DNA of 64,000 nt, taken from Paenibacillus sp. FSL R10-2734 (lineage in GTDB: Bacteria > Bacillota > Bacilli > Paenibacillales > Paenibacillaceae). The notes under the pieces are model-generated. The model saw nothing but the letters and a program-made list of their open reading frames with translations. It was not told where the DNA came from and made no database searches. The translations under genes were made by a program, and so were the position numbers. Positions 1 to 8,874 of this stretch are shown piece after piece; the first letter of the stretch is position 1; the number at the start of each line of letters is the position of its first letter. The stretch covers positions 1,550,001-1,614,000 of the forward strand of contig NZ_CP150170.1 in the NCBI RefSeq assembly GCF_037963865.1, in the 5' to 3' direction.

Positions 1-606
1 GATGGACTGGCTTATGGTGCGGCAGGTTATCCTGAGCTTGCGGCGGAGTTAGGCTGGCGCGATGCTTCTTTTTCACATGTGAAGAACGGCATTTATGGTG
101 AGATGTTTAATGCTGCAATGATTTCGGCGGCTTTTGCTGAAAAAGATAACGAGCGTATCCTTGAGATTGGTCTTAGCGAGATTCCACGTACTAGTCGTCT
201 GGCAAGTGACGTTCTACGAGGTATAGATATTGCGCAGAAGGCCAAAAGTGAGCGTGAGTTAGTAAGTAAGATTTGGGATACATTCAGTCACTATGATGCG
301 GTGCATACCAATAATAATGCTGCTCTTGTTGCTGCTTCGCTTATTTATGGCGGGGATGATTTCGAAAAAGCAGTCGTTACTTCCGTATATGGAGGAATGG
401 ATACAGACTGTAATGGAGCTACAGTGGGTTCTATTATGGGAGCTAAGCTTGGAGCAAGTGTGTTGCCAGCTTCGTGGATTGAACCGCTCCATGATACGCT
501 ATATGCGGATCTGCCGGGATTTCATCCGATAGCGATTTCGGAATGTGCGGAGCGGAGTTATCAGGTGTTTTTGAAGATTCGTGGGGAGCTTGGTGGAAGG
601 TCTTAA
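1..606 (+). CDS. ADP-ribosylglycohydrolase family protein, 3' part only
   Basis: The reading frame is open from the first base of the window, so the N-terminus lies outside. About 201 residues remain. The family (DraG/ARH fold) removes ADP-ribose from proteins or small molecules using two metal ions. Visible here are a VKNGIYGEMFNAAM stretch and, near the end, the block GGMDTDCNGATVGSIMGAKL. The latter matches the family's DTD metal-binding motif followed by the glycine-rich GA helix. The tail (ECAERSYQVFLKIRGELGG) is a typical helical end. A hairpin terminator follows 30 bases after the stop, so this is the last gene of its transcript. The natural substrate cannot be read from the sequence. 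Confidence 0.85.
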   Translation, partial: DGLAYGAAGYPELAAELGWRDASFSHVKNGIYGEMFNAAMISAAFAEKDNERILEIGLSEIPRTSRLASDVLRGIDIAQKAKSERELVSKIWDTFSHYDAVHTNNNAALVAASLIYGGDDFEKAVVTSVYGGMDTDCNGATVGSIMGAKLGASVLPASWIEPLHDTLYADLPGFHPIAISECAERSYQVFLKIRGELGGRS

Positions 607-637
607 AACAGAGAATACGAAACGAATTAAAAGGGAT

Positions 638-672
638 GTCTTAAGCTACCGAGCTTAGACATTCTTTTTTTT
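638..672 (+). terminator. Rho-independent terminator
   Basis: Imperfect stem GTCTTAAGCT/AGCTTAGAC with a short loop and one bulged T, followed by ATTCTTTTTTTT. It closes the ADP-ribosylglycohydrolase transcript. Confidence 0.8.
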
Positions 673-785
673 GTGTGGCGACCTAGTTCTTTAAATAAGT
701 GTAACAGGGGTTTAGGAGTTAGGTAACAGGAGAATCCTGATTTGAAGAGGCATTAAGTACAGTAATTTATTGGGGAGATTAACAC

Positions 786-1010
786 GTGAAAATAGCCCGG
801 TATATAGGATTTTTATGCTATAACCATTTTTACCTGATATATCATTTCAAGAAAAATGATGACACAGAACAAAAAATGCCTTATTATTTAAAGAGATTTT
901 TAGTGAAACAGTTTTTAAATAATTATAGTACAAACCTTGGCTTAGAAGGTTTCAGTATAAATGCAAAGAGAGGGGGAGCTTCTAATCCTGTCGCTAAGTC
1001 GGGTGAGTAA
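786..1010 (+). CDS. Possible small ORF upstream of metN (74 aa, doubtful)
   Basis: A GTG start is preceded by GGGGAG at 772-777 with 8 bases of spacing, which is a good ribosome binding site. The 74-residue product is lysine- and aromatic-rich and resembles no family I recognise. It overlaps the annotated start of the metN-like gene by 50 bases. The 607-960 stretch otherwise holds the terminator at 638-672 and AT-rich sequence. I see no S-box or T-box features (no conserved T-box or specifier stem) that would be expected for a methionine-regulated transporter. It may be a translated leader, a relic or chance. Confidence 0.22.
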   Translation: MKIARYIGFLCYNHFYLIYHFKKNDDTEQKMPYYLKRFLVKQFLNNYSTNLGLEGFSINAKRGGASNPVAKSGE

Positions 1011-1746
1011 AGGATTCAAGCTGAAGGACGGTATTTATCAGGCGGTTGATGATGTATCGCTTGAAGTGAAGAAAGGGTCGATTCACGGCATTATTGGTGA
1101 AAGCGGTGCAGGGAAATCCACGTTGCTGCGACTGATTAACCTGCTGGAACAGCCGGATCAAGGGACAGTTATCGTAGATGGGCAACATTTAACCGAAATG
1201 CCGAGTAAACAGCTACGGAAAGCTAGGGAAAAGATCGGGATGATTTTTCAGCAGTTTAATCTGGTCAATAACGTCACGGTTAACCGCAATATATCGATCC
1301 CTCTGGAATTGGCAGGGGTGCCGAAGCGTGAACGGATGAAGCGGGTGAAGGAATGTCTCGATTTTGTCGGATTGGCAGATAAGGCAGAGCAATATCCCGC
1401 ACAGCTAAGTGGAGGACAGCGGCAACGTGTGGCGATCGCCCGTGCGCTTTCGAACAGTCCAGGACTATTGCTATGTGACGAGCCAACCTCCTCTCTCGAT
1501 CCAGGAACAACTGCTGATATTTTGGACGTCCTGAAGCATATTAATGGGAGCCTTGGGGTTACGGTAGTGATTGTTACGCATGAGATGGATGTTGTCAAAA
1601 GCATATGCACTCATGTATCCGTGATGGAGAACGGTCGAATTGTAGATTCATTCTCTCGCGAAGACGGTGATTTTCGACCTGCTGCAGTTCGTACTGGCTC
1701 GTACCGGGATCAAATTCTGGGTAAAGCGGGGGATACTCATGTTTGA
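961..1746 (+). CDS. metN: MetN-like ABC transporter ATPase, short form
   Basis: ATP-hydrolysing subunit of a methionine-uptake-type importer, acting on the inner face of the membrane with the MetI and MetQ homologues that follow. Walker A is GESGAGKST (residues 46-54), the Q-loop is IFQQFN (95-100), the signature is LSGGQRQRVAIARAL (149-163) and Walker B is LLLCDEP (169-175), with the switch His in VTHEMD. At 261 residues it lacks the roughly 90-residue C-terminal NIL/ACT domain that typical MetN proteins (about 340 aa) use to sense methionine. The start is uncertain: ATG 961 has AGAAGG about 10 bases upstream, while a GAGGGGGAG inside the gene (970-978) would suit a CTG start at 988. The stop overlaps the metI start by 8 bases. 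Methionine specificity is inferred from family and gene order. Confidence 0.85.
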   Translation: MQREGELLILSLSRVSKGFKLKDGIYQAVDDVSLEVKKGSIHGIIGESGAGKSTLLRLINLLEQPDQGTVIVDGQHLTEMPSKQLRKAREKIGMIFQQFNLVNNVTVNRNISIPLELAGVPKRERMKRVKECLDFVGLADKAEQYPAQLSGGQRQRVAIARALSNSPGLLLCDEPTSSLDPGTTADILDVLKHINGSLGVTVVIVTHEMDVVKSICTHVSVMENGRIVDSFSREDGDFRPAAVRTGSYRDQILGKAGDTHV

Positions 1747-2401
1747 TAGTGTACTTCAATATCAGGCACAGATGTGGGAATCGATAGGGGAAACCTTTGT
1801 GATGGTCGGCATATCTGTCGGAGCTGCACTGCTGCTGGGGCTCCCGCTCGGGACGTTGTTGTTTTTTTGCCGAAAAGGGCAGCTCTATGAAAATAGAACG
1901 CTGTCACTGGTGCTCAACAGTATCGTAAATATTATCCGTTCATTTCCATTCCTGCTGCTTGTCGTTGCACTCATTCCGGTCACTCGCTTCCTTGTAGGAA
2001 CAGCGATTGGAACGATGGCAGCCACGATCCCTTTATCTATTGTTGCCATTGCTTATTACTCTCGTCTGGTGGAGCAGTCTTTGCTGGAGGTTCCTAAAGG
2101 AGTCATAGAAGCGGCGTTGTCTATGGGAGCCTCAAAACTGGGGTTGATCTTTAAATTCCTATATGTAGAGGCTCGTTCGGGTCTAGTGCTCGGACTTACT
2201 ACCTCCACCATTAGTTTTATCTCTTACTCGACCGTGATGGGGGTTGTTGGAGGAGGCGGGGTTGGCGATTTTGCCATCCGTTATGGCTATCAGCGTTTTG
2301 AGACTGAAGTGATGGTGTATGCGATTATTGTGATGATTGTATTCGTTCAGTTGGTTCAATTTACAGGAGGGACGATCTCACGGCTGTTAGACAAGCGTTG
2401 A
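1739..2401 (+). CDS. metI: MetI-like ABC transporter permease
   Basis: Membrane subunit (220 residues) of the D/L-methionine-type importer. ATG 1739 lies within the end of metN, so the two are translationally coupled. Five hydrophobic segments are visible. The first, GETFVMVGISVGAALLLGLP, is the family N-terminal segment, and the RSFPFLLLVVALIPVTR stretch follows. The cytoplasmic coupling loop that contacts the ATPase is GVIEAALSMGAS...IFKFLYVEA (EAA motif). The C-terminal GVVGGGGVGDFAIRYGYQRF is strongly conserved in MetI. The lipoprotein gene metQ follows after 65 bases, giving the usual N-I-Q order. Confidence in permease identity is high; the exact amino-acid substrate is inferred. Confidence 0.9.
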   Translation: MFDSVLQYQAQMWESIGETFVMVGISVGAALLLGLPLGTLLFFCRKGQLYENRTLSLVLNSIVNIIRSFPFLLLVVALIPVTRFLVGTAIGTMAATIPLSIVAIAYYSRLVEQSLLEVPKGVIEAALSMGASKLGLIFKFLYVEARSGLVLGLTTSTISFISYSTVMGVVGGGGVGDFAIRYGYQRFETEVMVYAIIVMIVFVQLVQFTGGTISRLLDKR

Positions 2402-2466
2402 TCCTGTACATCAAATATTTGAAATGCAAAATGGTTGAATATATAAACTGGGGGTTAGTTGAAGTA

Positions 2467-3294
2467 ATGAAAAAATCAATGATAGTTGTGCTTATGATAA
2501 TGGTATTGGTCGTAGCGGGTTGTGGCTCTAATAAAGCAGCCGAGAACAATTCTGCAAAAGGTAGCGATGAGCTAACGAAATTAAAGATTGCTACTTTGAT
2601 TCCACCAATGACGGAAATTCTAGACATTGTGAAGCCACTTCTAAAGGAAGATGGAATTGATCTTGAAATCGTTGTGCTGTCTGACAATGTGCAGCCTAAT
2701 GAGGCTTTGGCGAATAAAGAGGTTGACGCTAACTTTTTCCAACACATTCCTTATATGAAGCAATTTAATGAAAGTAAAGGCTCCAATTTGGTGGAGGTAC
2801 AGCCTGTCTATGACGCTATTTACGGTGGATACTCCAAGCGCTACAAGAATATAGCTGATCTTCCTGAAGGTGCAACGCTAGTTATGGCTAATGATCCTTC
2901 TAATATCGGTCGTTCATTACAAATGTTCGCTGCAGCCGATTTGATTAAGCTGAAAGATGGCGTAGGCATTCAAGCTACACAAGCAGACATTACTGAGAAT
3001 CCAAAAAAGTTTAAGTTTGAGGAAGTAGATTTGCTGATGCTGGCTCGTATGCTGGATGATGGCGATCTAGTGGCAATGACTCCGGCTTATGCTAGCCCGC
3101 TTGGATTGACACCTAAGAAGGATGCGCTGATTACAGAAGGCGAGGATTCTGAATTCACGATCACTTTGGTTGCACGCGAAGATAACAAGGATTCTGATGC
3201 GATTCAGAAGCTAGCTAAACGGATTAGCGGTCCAGAAGTGAAGAAATTCCTTGAAGATAATTATGCGGATATCGCGTTGCCGGCTTTTAAATAA
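2467..3294 (+). CDS. metQ: MetQ/NlpA-family substrate-binding lipoprotein
   Basis: Surface-anchored binding protein (275 residues) that delivers methionine or a related ligand to MetI. The frame opens upstream, but ATG 2467 is preferred. It gives a proper lipoprotein signal (MKKSMIVVLMIMVLVVAGC, lipobox VAGC, Cys19) and has GGGGGTT upstream. The mature part carries NlpA-family features: the first strand LKIATLIPPM, then VVLSDNVQPNEALANKEVDA followed by NFFQHIPYMKQFN, and VAREDNKDSDAIQKLAKRI near the end. Length is normal. A shared terminator follows. It is last in the metN-metI-metQ operon, so dosage relative to the permease is set by translation rather than position. Confidence 0.9.
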   Translation: MKKSMIVVLMIMVLVVAGCGSNKAAENNSAKGSDELTKLKIATLIPPMTEILDIVKPLLKEDGIDLEIVVLSDNVQPNEALANKEVDANFFQHIPYMKQFNESKGSNLVEVQPVYDAIYGGYSKRYKNIADLPEGATLVMANDPSNIGRSLQMFAAADLIKLKDGVGIQATQADITENPKKFKFEEVDLLMLARMLDDGDLVAMTPAYASPLGLTPKKDALITEGEDSEFTITLVAREDNKDSDAIQKLAKRISGPEVKKFLEDNYADIALPAFK

Positions 3295-3311
3295 GCTAAA
3301 TATGGATCTAT

Positions 3312-3356
3312 AAAAAAGGGCAGCCCGGCGATATTCGCAGGCCTGCCCTTTTTGTA
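3312..3356. terminator. Bidirectional terminator between metQ and the FtsX-type permease gene
   Basis: Stem AAAGGGCAG/CTGCCCTTT with A-run on the left and T-run on the right. It can stop the plus-strand met transcript and the minus-strand permease transcript. Confidence 0.85.
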
Positions 3357-3380
3357 TATTGAGTATTTATGTGTCTTACA

Positions 3381-5915
3381 TTATTCGGCTTCTCTTAACC
3401 GTTCCACAATTGTTGCTTGGGAGATTGTTTTATATGCTCTTAGCGTCACTGCGAAAGCAATGATTAACATAACAGGAACGGTGAAGATAAACGGCAACCA
3501 GCTCATTCGGAATACCGTAAAGGCTATAACTTCTGTAATGCCTTTGGAAATCTTATAGGTCAGCAGCACACCTAATGTTGACGTTATGAGCACAGTACAA
3601 AGCACATTGTAGAGTCCTTCATAAATTAGCATACGTTTTAATTGCTTTTTGGTCATGCCGATACTCTCCAGCATGGCAAATTCATTTCTGCGAGAGATGA
3701 CTCCAGTGAGAACGGTATTAACATAATTCAACACACCGATAAGAGCAATGACTAAACTAAGACTATAACCTATGGTTTGAAAAATGCGAATAAATCCACC
3801 AAGCTCTTCCTTGTAATCCTCTCTGGATTTTAAGTTTAATTCATTTGTCGAATCTGTTAGAGCTTTGGCCGCTTGTTCTACCTGATCCATCTTAGTCGGA
3901 TCGACATGTAGTGTGGCTGTAACGATATTGGCTGGATCTGTACCCTTAGGCAATTCCTTCTGTAGTTCCAAAGCAGGGAGGAAAGCATTATAGCCTAACA
4001 TGGAGAATGATTTAGTAGTTGCAGCATATACCGCATCATATTTTAATACCGCCATCACTTCATAAGATTTCCCCGAATTCCCGAAAGTGATTGTATCTCC
4101 AGGATGATAATAGGTGCGGTAGCTATCTTCTCCTATTAAACTGGCCTCGGTAATGAGCGCAAACTTTCCTGAAGAAAACATCTGCCCATTAAACTCACCT
4201 TCGATAATATCTTTGTTCACAAGATCATACCAGCCTGGATCTAATCCATATAGATTAATGTTAATCATCCCCCCCTTATCTAAAGTGGAGAGAAGATAAG
4301 GATGTGGATCAGTAGCTGCCATTGGCTCCAAAATAGCCCGGACAGCATCATCGACAGGAGTTGGAACATATCTGTGGTAAACCTTATCAACACTTTCTAC
4401 ACCGTCAATTTTACTTAGATTGTTCGCGAATTCCTCTGAAAGCTTATAAGGATCACCGTCTCGAGGCCCTGTAATACTGACTAACACTTCATTCTGAACC
4501 ACAAAATCACCGGAGATAAAAGCACGCAGATATTTATTGACATCCAGTGAGGAGATTACTGTGAAAATGGTACTGAACAAGATGATACCTAAGGAGAGTG
4601 AAGAGAGCATCAAGATCAGCTTTTTTTTGCTTCTGAACAGGTTGGAGAACGCCATGTTGTGAAGTTTTGCGCCATGTTTTGATTTTTTGGCTTTCCGTTT
4701 TCCACCGCTGCTGACTCCTGCAAATTTTACAGCCTCTACCGGCGAGGTTCGCGAGGCCATCCGGCCTGGCTTACTTGCGGCAATCCATACTGTCATATAC
4801 GAGAATGCTGCTGCACCAATAAATATCCACGGGCTAGCAGAATAGACATTATCAGTAGAACCGTTTAAAAATGAGGAGGTCATAGGGAGAATGAGCAGAC
4901 CTAGCAAATATCCCAACCCTAATCCAAAGGGGAGCGCGACGAGATAAAGTGAGCGGGCCTGAATGGAGATGATCTTTTTCAGTTGTCGGGGTGTGGTACC
5001 GATGGTCTTTAGCAGCCCATAAAATTTCACATCCCGCACGACGGAAATAAAAAAGATATTGTAGATTAGTAAATAGCCGCTCAGCATGGTGATAAGAATG
5101 ACAACTGCATAAGGAATGATATTCACTAGATTTTCAGAGAGCGAGACACTCGTATAAGCGGGATTTACACCATAGGGCACATCCAGGCCGGTGTCTGCCA
5201 AAATCTTTTGTAACTTCTGTTCAATATTATAAGAATTATTAAACATCACCCCCAAACCTGAGGTGTTCACATAAGAACCTGTTGCTTCAGAGAGGTCCGG
5301 ATCAATTTGGGAAATATTCTTCTGTGTGAAAGCTTCTGATACAAAAGCCAATCCTGACATTGCTAAATTTTGATCGGCTTCATAATATCCGGAGATCTTA
5401 AAGTCTTGGCTTATGACTTTTTCACCTGTGTCTATATCCAGCTCCACAATCTGGCCTAACTCATGCTTTGCTCCAAGCATGTCAAGCTCCCAAGTATTTA
5501 GGACGATTTCATTCTCTTGGGAGGGCAGTCCGCCAGCTATAAAGTTGATAAATCCGTGTTTGGCAAAGTTCTCGTCAATTCGAAGTACCTCTACCCGGTT
5601 ATTCTTGAACAGACTGGTGCTTATATCGCCAACCGTAAGAAAAACACCATATTCTTTAATTGATGGGTGATTCTTCAGCTTCTCCAACTCAGCAGGATTC
5701 AGATATTTGAAGCTTCCATGATAATCACTGCCAGTAGTCTGCATTTGTGCGTGTTGCATTGATTTGTTAATACTGAGCGCCATGGTAAACACGGCGGTGA
5801 TCAAAACGGTAGTCAGTACGATGGCACAGATGATAGTGAAATTGCGAGCCCGGTTGGCTTTGAGGCTTTTTTTGGCTAAAGTAGCAATAGTCTTGTGGTT
5901 ATTAGTACTGATCAT
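3381..5915 (-). CDS. Large FtsX-type ABC transporter permease (844 aa)
   Basis: Membrane subunit of a MacB/BceB-like ABC system. An N-terminal membrane span (about residues 25-48) precedes an extracytoplasmic MacB-like domain. A first FtsX block of three spans (about 265-375) follows, then a lysine-rich cytoplasmic linker (GGKRKAKKSKHGAK) and a second span near 440. A second large outer domain comes next, and a final FtsX block contains NEFAMLESIGMTKKQLKRMLIYEG, split here as the typical cytoplasmic coupling segment. The duplicated FtsX layout and 844 residues exceed the roughly 650 of BceB, so this is a longer relative. It overlaps the ATPase gene by 4 bases. Its partner sensor kinase and regulator lie just upstream, as in peptide-antibiotic detoxification modules. 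The ligand is unknown. Confidence 0.8.
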   Translation of the reverse strand: MISTNNHKTIATLAKKSLKANRARNFTIICAIVLTTVLITAVFTMALSINKSMQHAQMQTTGSDYHGSFKYLNPAELEKLKNHPSIKEYGVFLTVGDISTSLFKNNRVEVLRIDENFAKHGFINFIAGGLPSQENEIVLNTWELDMLGAKHELGQIVELDIDTGEKVISQDFKISGYYEADQNLAMSGLAFVSEAFTQKNISQIDPDLSEATGSYVNTSGLGVMFNNSYNIEQKLQKILADTGLDVPYGVNPAYTSVSLSENLVNIIPYAVVILITMLSGYLLIYNIFFISVVRDVKFYGLLKTIGTTPRQLKKIISIQARSLYLVALPFGLGLGYLLGLLILPMTSSFLNGSTDNVYSASPWIFIGAAAFSYMTVWIAASKPGRMASRTSPVEAVKFAGVSSGGKRKAKKSKHGAKLHNMAFSNLFRSKKKLILMLSSLSLGIILFSTIFTVISSLDVNKYLRAFISGDFVVQNEVLVSITGPRDGDPYKLSEEFANNLSKIDGVESVDKVYHRYVPTPVDDAVRAILEPMAATDPHPYLLSTLDKGGMININLYGLDPGWYDLVNKDIIEGEFNGQMFSSGKFALITEASLIGEDSYRTYYHPGDTITFGNSGKSYEVMAVLKYDAVYAATTKSFSMLGYNAFLPALELQKELPKGTDPANIVTATLHVDPTKMDQVEQAAKALTDSTNELNLKSREDYKEELGGFIRIFQTIGYSLSLVIALIGVLNYVNTVLTGVISRRNEFAMLESIGMTKKQLKRMLIYEGLYNVLCTVLITSTLGVLLTYKISKGITEVIAFTVFRMSWLPFIFTVPVMLIIAFAVTLRAYKTISQATIVERLREAE

Positions 5916-6610
5916 GGCTGGCTCACTCCGGAGTTACGGGGTTGACCAGTGAAAATGATGCCATCTTCAATACGGATAATGCGGTCAGCAGTTTGAGCAA
6001 TTTGTTCATTGTGTGTGATCATCACGATGGTCTGGAAGAATTTCTCACTCATCTGCTTCAGCAGAATCAGTACTTCCTGGCTTGTTTTACTATCCAGATT
6101 ACCTGTGGGCTCATCCGCCAAGATAATTGATGGCTTGGTCGCCAATGCTCTGGCTATTGCCACCCGTTGTTGCTGTCCACCAGACAGATTAGAAGGTAGA
6201 GTATTCACTTTTTCCTGCAAGCCCAAGGTGCGGATGATCAGATCAAGATAAGTCTCATCTATTTTGCCACCGTCTAGCTCAATAGGCAGTACAATATTCT
6301 CACGCACATTTAGTATAGGTACCAAATTGTAGTTCTGAAAAACAAACCCCACCGATCTGCGCCGAAAAATGGTCAGCTTCTCGTCACTCATCGCAAAAAT
6401 ATCGTTCCCATCCACGTAAACCTTGCCCTCAGTTGCTCGATCCAATCCGCCTAGCATATGAAGAAGAGTGCTTTTACCGCTGCCGCTAGTACCGACGATG
6501 GCGACAAACTCCCCTTTTTCCACTGCTAGTGATATGCCATCCAAAGCCTTAACGCTTGAGCCAACCTTTCCATAGTGTTTTTTTAAATTTTCAGTCTGTA
6601 GAATCGGCAT
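5912..6610 (-). CDS. ABC transporter ATPase, LolD/BceA type
   Basis: 232-residue ATPase that powers the adjacent FtsX-type permease. Walker A is GTSGSGKST (40-48), the Q-loop region reads VFQNYNLVP, the signature is LSGGQQQRVAIARAL, Walker B is IILADEPTGNLD, and the switch His is in MITHNE. The ADEPTGNLD form is typical of the MacB/LolD/BceA class. The start ATG at 6610 follows GGAGGGAAAGAGTT on the coding strand. It overlaps the permease by 4 bases (ATGA). A gap of about 100 bases separates it from the kinase gene. That gap could hold its own promoter, as is common when a response regulator controls only the transporter genes. Confidence 0.9.
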   Translation of the reverse strand: MPILQTENLKKHYGKVGSSVKALDGISLAVEKGEFVAIVGTSGSGKSTLLHMLGGLDRATEGKVYVDGNDIFAMSDEKLTIFRRRSVGFVFQNYNLVPILNVRENIVLPIELDGGKIDETYLDLIIRTLGLQEKVNTLPSNLSGGQQQRVAIARALATKPSIILADEPTGNLDSKTSQEVLILLKQMSEKFFQTIVMITHNEQIAQTADRIIRIEDGIIFTGQPRNSGVSQP

Positions 6611-6665
6611 AACTCTTTCCCTCCAATGAGATCTGTTTGTCCATAATTTAAGGGTAGCAAATCAA

Positions 6666-6693
6666 TCTGACAGGAGAGTGTCTGAATTCTGAC
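6666..6693 (-). promoter_or_regulatory. Possible response-regulator box upstream of the ATPase gene
   Basis: Three copies of TCTGA(C/A) on the plus strand at 6666, 6681 and 6688; the first and last TCTGAC are 22 bases apart, two helical turns. They lie in the gap between kinase and ATPase genes, where OmpR-type regulators of Bce-like modules usually bind. This is position-based inference from a short motif. Confidence 0.3.
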
Positions 6694-6712
6694 CATAATG
6701 ACACATTCTATT

Positions 6713-7750
6713 TTAGCGCTGGGGCAGGAAAACAGAGAAAGTTGTACCTTTTCCAGCTTCAGAACTGACGTTGATATGGCCGCCTTGTGCCATGATAATC
6801 TCTCTGGTCAAAAACAACCCAATGCCGACCCCCTCGAATTCACGCGCTTGCTTTCCTCGGTAGAACCGCTTAAAGATGTGGGGAATTTCTTCACTGAGGA
6901 TTCCAAGACCAGTATCGGTAAGCTGAATACAGGTAAACATCTCATTGGTTTCAGCTAGGATGGAAATTTGTCCACTATGAGGCGTATATTTCACAGCATT
7001 CTCCAACAGGTTGAATAGAGCTTCACTTGTCCATTTGACATCGTGGCAGGCTAAGATGTGTGTCCCGCAGTCTATATTGATGGTAATTTGTTTGTTTTCC
7101 GCTTGCGCATACACCTGGGATAACGCCTTCGTCAAAGTCTGAATGAGCGGTTTCGCTTCAATCTGCTGTAGGGAGATCATTCCTGTTTCCAAACGTGATA
7201 ATTTGATTAGAGACTGGATCAGCCAATCCAACTTATCTGACTGCGCTTGAATATGTTTTACGTAGTGCCGGACATTCTCATTTAGTTCGGGCATCTCCTC
7301 CAGCAACTGACTGAATACCATGATATTAGAGAGAGGGGTCTTGGTTTGATGGGAGATATCCGAGATCAGCTCTTTTATCTTGTTTTTCTCGGTCTGAATA
7401 ATTCGTTCATTTGCCTTAGCCATCCCTATGTACCGCTTTAGTTTATGTTCCATCGAAGACAGAGCGGTTTCTTCATAGTTAGTGAGTGGCGGCTGGTCAT
7501 GTATAGCCCGCTCAATCGCTGTATCCAAGGTCTGTATATAGTTTGCGATCTGGCGGTTCCATAACCATACCCATACGGCTCCTGTTGCTAATAGACAGAT
7601 GATGAATAGAGTAGTGAGTTGGAGCAGAGTGGGGTCGAACCCATACAGAAACATTATACTGCCGATAAAAAAGGCCACTAGTATAAGGATGATCAGTAAA
7701 AAGAGCCTATGAATTTGCTTGAAATTAGGAGGGGGGCAATTGGTTTTCAT
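6713..7750 (-). CDS. BceS-like sensor histidine kinase
   Basis: 345-residue membrane kinase with two closely spaced spans (about 15-36 and 42-64) and almost no outer loop. This is the intramembrane-sensing design in which the ABC transporter itself is the sensor. The phosphoacceptor box is ISDISHQTKTPLSN (His134), with the HQTKTPL form typical of BceS-type kinases. ATP-binding boxes are visible as LLENAVKYT (N box), LTDTGLGI (G1) and FEGVGIGLFLTREI (G2). It overlaps the response regulator by 4 bases. It probably phosphorylates that regulator when the FtsX-type transporter meets its ligand. Confidence 0.85.
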   Translation of the reverse strand: MKTNCPPPNFKQIHRLFLLIILILVAFFIGSIMFLYGFDPTLLQLTTLFIICLLATGAVWVWLWNRQIANYIQTLDTAIERAIHDQPPLTNYEETALSSMEHKLKRYIGMAKANERIIQTEKNKIKELISDISHQTKTPLSNIMVFSQLLEEMPELNENVRHYVKHIQAQSDKLDWLIQSLIKLSRLETGMISLQQIEAKPLIQTLTKALSQVYAQAENKQITINIDCGTHILACHDVKWTSEALFNLLENAVKYTPHSGQISILAETNEMFTCIQLTDTGLGILSEEIPHIFKRFYRGKQAREFEGVGIGLFLTREIIMAQGGHINVSSEAGKGTTFSVFLPQR

Positions 7751-8430
7751 GGTTTTTGCCCTTCAGTCCACATGTATCCAAGTCCATAGATGGTCTTGAT
7801 ATATTTGGGCGCTGCCGGGTCATCCTCAAGTTTAGCACGCAGCCGTTTGATGGCTACTGTCAATGCGTTTTCATCCACAAATTCGGCATCCTTGCTCCAG
7901 ATCTTGTCTATCAGCTGTTCTCGGGTCAAAATATTGCCCGTATTCGTCACCAGCAGCCGCAGCAGTTTTTGCTCAGTTTTGCTCAGCTGGAGCGATTGTT
8001 TATTTTTGCTGTACTCCAGTTTCTCAAAATCGAGTTCTAACGGACCCAATGTTATTTTTCCAGTCCCTTGCGATTCCGTTCTTCTGAGCACTGCCATTAC
8101 TCTGGCGCGAAGTACCATTAGGCTGAACGGTTTGGTGATATAGTCATCGCCCCCCAATGCAAAACCGGTAATAATGTCGGACTCCATATCATTGGCGGTG
8201 AGAAAAATAATGGGTACGCGTGAGGTCTTGCGAAGTTGCTCGCAATAATCCAGCCCATTGCCATCTGGCAGATTGATGTCCAGAATGATGAGATCGATAG
8301 GGTGAACTTCAACAATATGCTCAGCCGCAGCAAGATCGTAAGCTTGGTGGATCACCACATCGTTTTGAGAAAGAGTGAGGGCAATTCCTTTATTTAAGCT
8401 GCGGTCGTCTTCAACGATTAGTATGTTCAC
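7747..8430 (-). CDS. OmpR-family response regulator
   Basis: 227 residues: receiver domain with acidic pair EDD (7-9), phosphoacceptor Asp51 (LIILDINLPDG), conserved Thr in FLTAND and Lys in TKPFS. The C-terminal winged helix shows LSKTEQKLLRLL and the recognition region ENALTVAIKRLRAKLEDD, ending KTIYGLGYMW. It is the first gene of the minus-strand regulator/kinase/ATPase/permease module and overlaps the kinase. ATG 8430 has AAAGGAGAATTACC upstream on the coding strand. A perfect 12-bp palindrome lies 35 bases upstream (see the 8431-8874 entry). Confidence 0.9.
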   Translation of the reverse strand: MNILIVEDDRSLNKGIALTLSQNDVVIHQAYDLAAAEHIVEVHPIDLIILDINLPDGNGLDYCEQLRKTSRVPIIFLTANDMESDIITGFALGGDDYITKPFSLMVLRARVMAVLRRTESQGTGKITLGPLELDFEKLEYSKNKQSLQLSKTEQKLLRLLVTNTGNILTREQLIDKIWSKDAEFVDENALTVAIKRLRAKLEDDPAAPKYIKTIYGLGYMWTEGQKP

Positions 8431-8874
8431 GGTAATTCTCCTTTGTTTCTTATTTGATTATTAAAACTTCGAAGTTGTAACTATAATCAAACATCAATGT
8501 AGAATCAGTGACTCCTGTGGCTGCTCAGCCATGGGATTAAAAATGTTAGGACAACTTCATTACAGTTTAAAAGATTTGTTCTATATAAGACAATAATATA
8601 TCTTGCTTGTAATGGCAGTCCTGTCGGACTATAAATAAAAACGGACATTACTCATAAAGGGTGAAGTTTGTTCAATTTTCGATGAATTCGTATCCCATTT
8701 ATAGGTGTGTAGGTTGGATATCTCCTACAGCTAGCCCTGTAGTGGTCTGTAGTCGCACAGGTACCTCGACTAAGGTCCAGTACCAAAAACCGTCGTTGGT
8801 CTGTTTTGAAAGTCTGCGAATTGCTCTAGAATAAGGCTATAAGGTTAAGGACAACGAAAGGCGGTGAGAAAATA
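8431..8874. promoter_or_regulatory. Divergent control region between the Bce-like module and the Psp/Lia locus
   Basis: 444 bases without a gene. A perfect 12-bp palindrome AACTTCGAAGTT lies at 8465-8476, near the minus-strand regulator start. A small perfect hairpin TGGCTG-CT-CAGCCA lies at 8518-8531. A promoter-like pair TTGAAA (8806-8811) and TAGAAT (8827-8832) has a short 15-base spacer and lies about 43 bases before the plus-strand small membrane protein gene. No LiaR box could be assigned with confidence. Confidence 0.4.

Noticed and set aside
607..960. S-box or T-box riboswitch before metN
   Set aside because: I looked for the conserved core stretches and stem pattern and found none; a covariance search would be decisive.
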